This document shows positions 62,492 through 64,000 of a DNA stretch of 64,000 bases, in pieces; position 1 is the stretch's first letter, and every line of letters starts with the position of its first letter. Origin of the DNA: Ureibacillus thermophilus (lineage in GTDB: Bacteria > Bacillota > Bacilli > Bacillales_A > Planococcaceae); assembly GCF_042657185.1 (NCBI RefSeq), contig NZ_JBHSNN010000049.1; one strand, 5' to 3'. Both the position numbers and the translations under genes were made by a program. The notes beneath the pieces were generated by a model. It was not told the DNA's origin. It saw only the letters and a list, made by a program, of their open reading frames with translations, and searched no databases.

Positions 62492-63178
62492 ATGAAATTT
62501 ACAGATCGAATTTTTGAAAAATACCAATCCACTTGGAGAAAAAACCATGAACATCCATTTGTGAAAGAGTTGGGAGCAGGAACACTGGATTCTAACAAGT
62601 TCCGTTTTTACATGATACAAGATTATCTGTACTTGATTGATTATTCTAAATTGTTTGCGTTAGGTGCAGTGAAGGCACCAAATCTAGAAGTGATGACGGT
62701 ATTTGCCAACCTGCTTTATTACACGATGACTGAAGAAATGGCGTTGCACAGAAAATATGCAAGCCGTTTTGGGATAACGGAAAAGGAGTTGGAAGAGGCA
62801 AAACCATCTCCGGTAACGCTTGCATACACGCACTATATGTTAGCTGTTGCACAAAATGGTTCCATCGCAGAACTTGCAGCTGCTCATTTAGCTTGTGCAT
62901 GGAGCTACTGGGAAATTGGGTGTGAACTTGCTGAAATCGAGGGTGCTAAAGAACACGAATTATATGGCGATTGGGTAGAAATGTACAGTTCGGAAGGCTT
63001 TGGTCAGTCTGCACAATGGAATCTCGATTTGCTTAATCAATTAGCAGAAGGAAAGCCGGAATCTGAACTTCTACGACTAGAAGAAATCTTCTTAAATACA
63101 ACAAGATTTGAATACATGTTCTGGGACATGGCATATAACAAGCAAATGTGGCCGATAGATGAAAATGTCAAAGTATGA
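62492..63178 (+). CDS. tenA: Aminopyrimidine aminohydrolase (thiaminase II)
   Basis: Helical TenA protein of 228 residues that salvages thiamin breakdown products to HMP. The catalytic cysteine lies in LACAWSYWEIG (about residue 136), and the substrate-site FYMIQDYLYLIDY and ETRFEYMFWDM-like end (TTRFEYMFWDMAY) are present. GATGGGGG precedes the ATG. First gene behind the TPP riboswitch. Confidence 0.94.
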   Translation: MKFTDRIFEKYQSTWRKNHEHPFVKELGAGTLDSNKFRFYMIQDYLYLIDYSKLFALGAVKAPNLEVMTVFANLLYYTMTEEMALHRKYASRFGITEKELEEAKPSPVTLAYTHYMLAVAQNGSIAELAAAHLACAWSYWEIGCELAEIEGAKEHELYGDWVEMYSSEGFGQSAQWNLDLLNQLAEGKPESELLRLEEIFLNTTRFEYMFWDMAYNKQMWPIDENVKV

Positions 63179-63193
63179 AAGGAAGTCATTTGA

Positions 63194-63796
63194 TTGGAAC
63201 TGCATGCCATAACTGATGGAAAAAAATCAATTAAAGAGCTGAAAGAGATTATCACATCCATTGCCGATGTTGTTGATTACATTCATATTCGTGAAAAAAA
63301 TAAATCGCCTACTGAAATTGTTGCACTAGTAAAAGAACTCATCAATGCAGGGGTGGAGAAAGAAAGGCTTGTTATTAATGACAGGCTTGATATAGCGCTA
63401 CTTACAGGTATTCGGAACGTACATCTTCCTGGAAATGGTCTTCCGGCAGTAAAAGTAAAAACGGCGTACCCATATATGAGAGTCGGGGTCAGCGTGCATT
63501 CCGTTGAGGAAGCAAAAATTTCTGAAGAAGCTGGGGCAGATTATTGTCTTTTCGGTCATGTATTTGAAACGGACAGCAAAAAGGGGATGGCAGGAAGGGG
63601 AACGGATGCGCTTGGTGAAATCGTTGAACAAGTGAAGATTCCTGTGATTGCCATCGGTGGAATTACGCCGGACAATGCGGTAAAAGTACTGGAGAAAAAA
63701 GTGCAGGGCATTGCAGTAATGTCTTACATTTTTTCTGCGAATCAACCGAAAGAAGCGGCAACCTTTTTAAAAAACATAGATTGCAAAGGGGGATGA
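63194..63796 (+). CDS. tenI: Thiazole tautomerase TenI
   Basis: TIM barrel of 200 residues similar to ThiE but lacking its phosphate-coupling function. The opening ELHAITDGKKSIKEL, VDYIHIREKNKS, the catalytic histidine in GVSVHSVEEA and FGHVFETDSKKGMAGRG match TenI of B. subtilis. Aromatises the thiazole made by ThiG. TTG start 63194 behind GAAAGGAAG. Stop overlaps thiS by 4 bp (ATGA). Confidence 0.93.
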   Translation: MELHAITDGKKSIKELKEIITSIADVVDYIHIREKNKSPTEIVALVKELINAGVEKERLVINDRLDIALLTGIRNVHLPGNGLPAVKVKTAYPYMRVGVSVHSVEEAKISEEAGADYCLFGHVFETDSKKGMAGRGTDALGEIVEQVKIPVIAIGGITPDNAVKVLEKKVQGIAVMSYIFSANQPKEAATFLKNIDCKGG

Positions 63797-64000
63797 AGTT
63801 GCAGCTTTATATTAATGGTCAGAAGACGGAAGTGGGGAGCAATGTTAAAAGCATTGAAGACTTGCTGAAGTTTTTTCAATTGCTAAATCGCATTGTCGTT
63901 GTTGAACATAACGGTGAAATTATTTTGAAAGAAGAGTACAGCAAACAACCGGTAAATGACGGCGACAAAATTGAAATCGTGCATTTTGTTGGAGGGGGAT
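63793..64000 (+). CDS. thiS: Sulfur-carrier protein ThiS, truncated by the window end
   Basis: 69 codons are visible, a nearly complete ubiquitin-fold sulfur carrier. The chain ends IEIVHFVGGG, giving the C-terminal Gly-Gly that is thiocarboxylated; the stop codon is just outside. ATG overlaps the tenI stop. thiG, thiF and others are expected to follow. Confidence 0.92.
   Translation, partial: MKLQLYINGQKTEVGSNVKSIEDLLKFFQLLNRIVVVEHNGEIILKEEYSKQPVNDGDKIEIVHFVGGG

Overview
The window looks like chromosomal DNA of a low-GC, endospore-forming Bacillales. My best guess is the Lysinibacillus/Ureibacillus side of the Caryophanaceae (Planococcaceae). This rests on gene content (CotA laccase, TenA/TenI/ThiS cluster, xpt-pbuX behind a guanine riboswitch, seven-gene Mrp antiporter, S-layer SLH protein), on sigma-K-like promoter motifs, and on a dispersed repeat beginning GAGGCTGGGACATAAAC that I associate with this group. 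The species is an inference.

Layout. 1-90: 3' end of a 5S rRNA and its terminator. 92-1640: insertion-sequence debris (an internally deleted ISL3-family element and an IS66 tail). 1791-5757: a glyoxylate module, with a LytTR regulator divergent from isocitrate lyase, then a class V aminotransferase. 6201-8325: a GT2 glycosyltransferase and a membrane-anchored transglutaminase-like protein. 8403-11810: a reverse-strand cluster of an EamA transporter, an argininosuccinate-lyase-like enzyme and a BadF-type sugar kinase. 11991-21108: CBS protein, DUF421 protein, a KdpD-like USP protein divergent from mrpABCDEFG, and a YkuE-like phosphoesterase. 21246-33979: CoA-transferase, AEC transporter, a stand-alone ftsH, katA with a PerR-box-like site, a membrane-anchored Mrr-type nuclease, and an MFS and an amino-acid transporter. 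34125-36247: guanine riboswitch, xpt, pbuX. 36459-40952: fumC, a Fur-box promoter that may drive a small RNA with C-rich loops, ypsA, rocD, and a tetR. 41084-48392: MMPL exporter, MFS exporter, decayed DNA, a MenC/NSAR enzyme and a YkvI-type transporter. 48482-62056: envelope and spore genes, including an FG-GAP protein, Crp/Fnr plus DUF2892, a Hanks-type kinase with a tiny Ser-rich basic partner, an SLH protein, a Gly/Pro-repeat protein, DinB, a frameshifted gene, a pRiA4b/SEC-C protein, a group II intron remnant, a DUF4097 protein, CotA, a thioredoxin and an M23 peptidase. 62298-64000: TPP riboswitch, tenA, tenI and thiS, running off the end.

Cross-cutting observations. Two unrelated dispersed repeat families (three copies each) sit immediately behind stop codons, always in the orientation of the upstream gene, and end in strong terminator hairpins, so they look like portable terminators. 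The most promising undescribed items are the Fur-box-controlled RNA at about 37920-38054, the 59-residue basic Ser-rich protein coupled to a protein kinase (51315-51494), and the EamA/lyase-like/kinase cluster. Much of the rest is ordinary housekeeping and transport.
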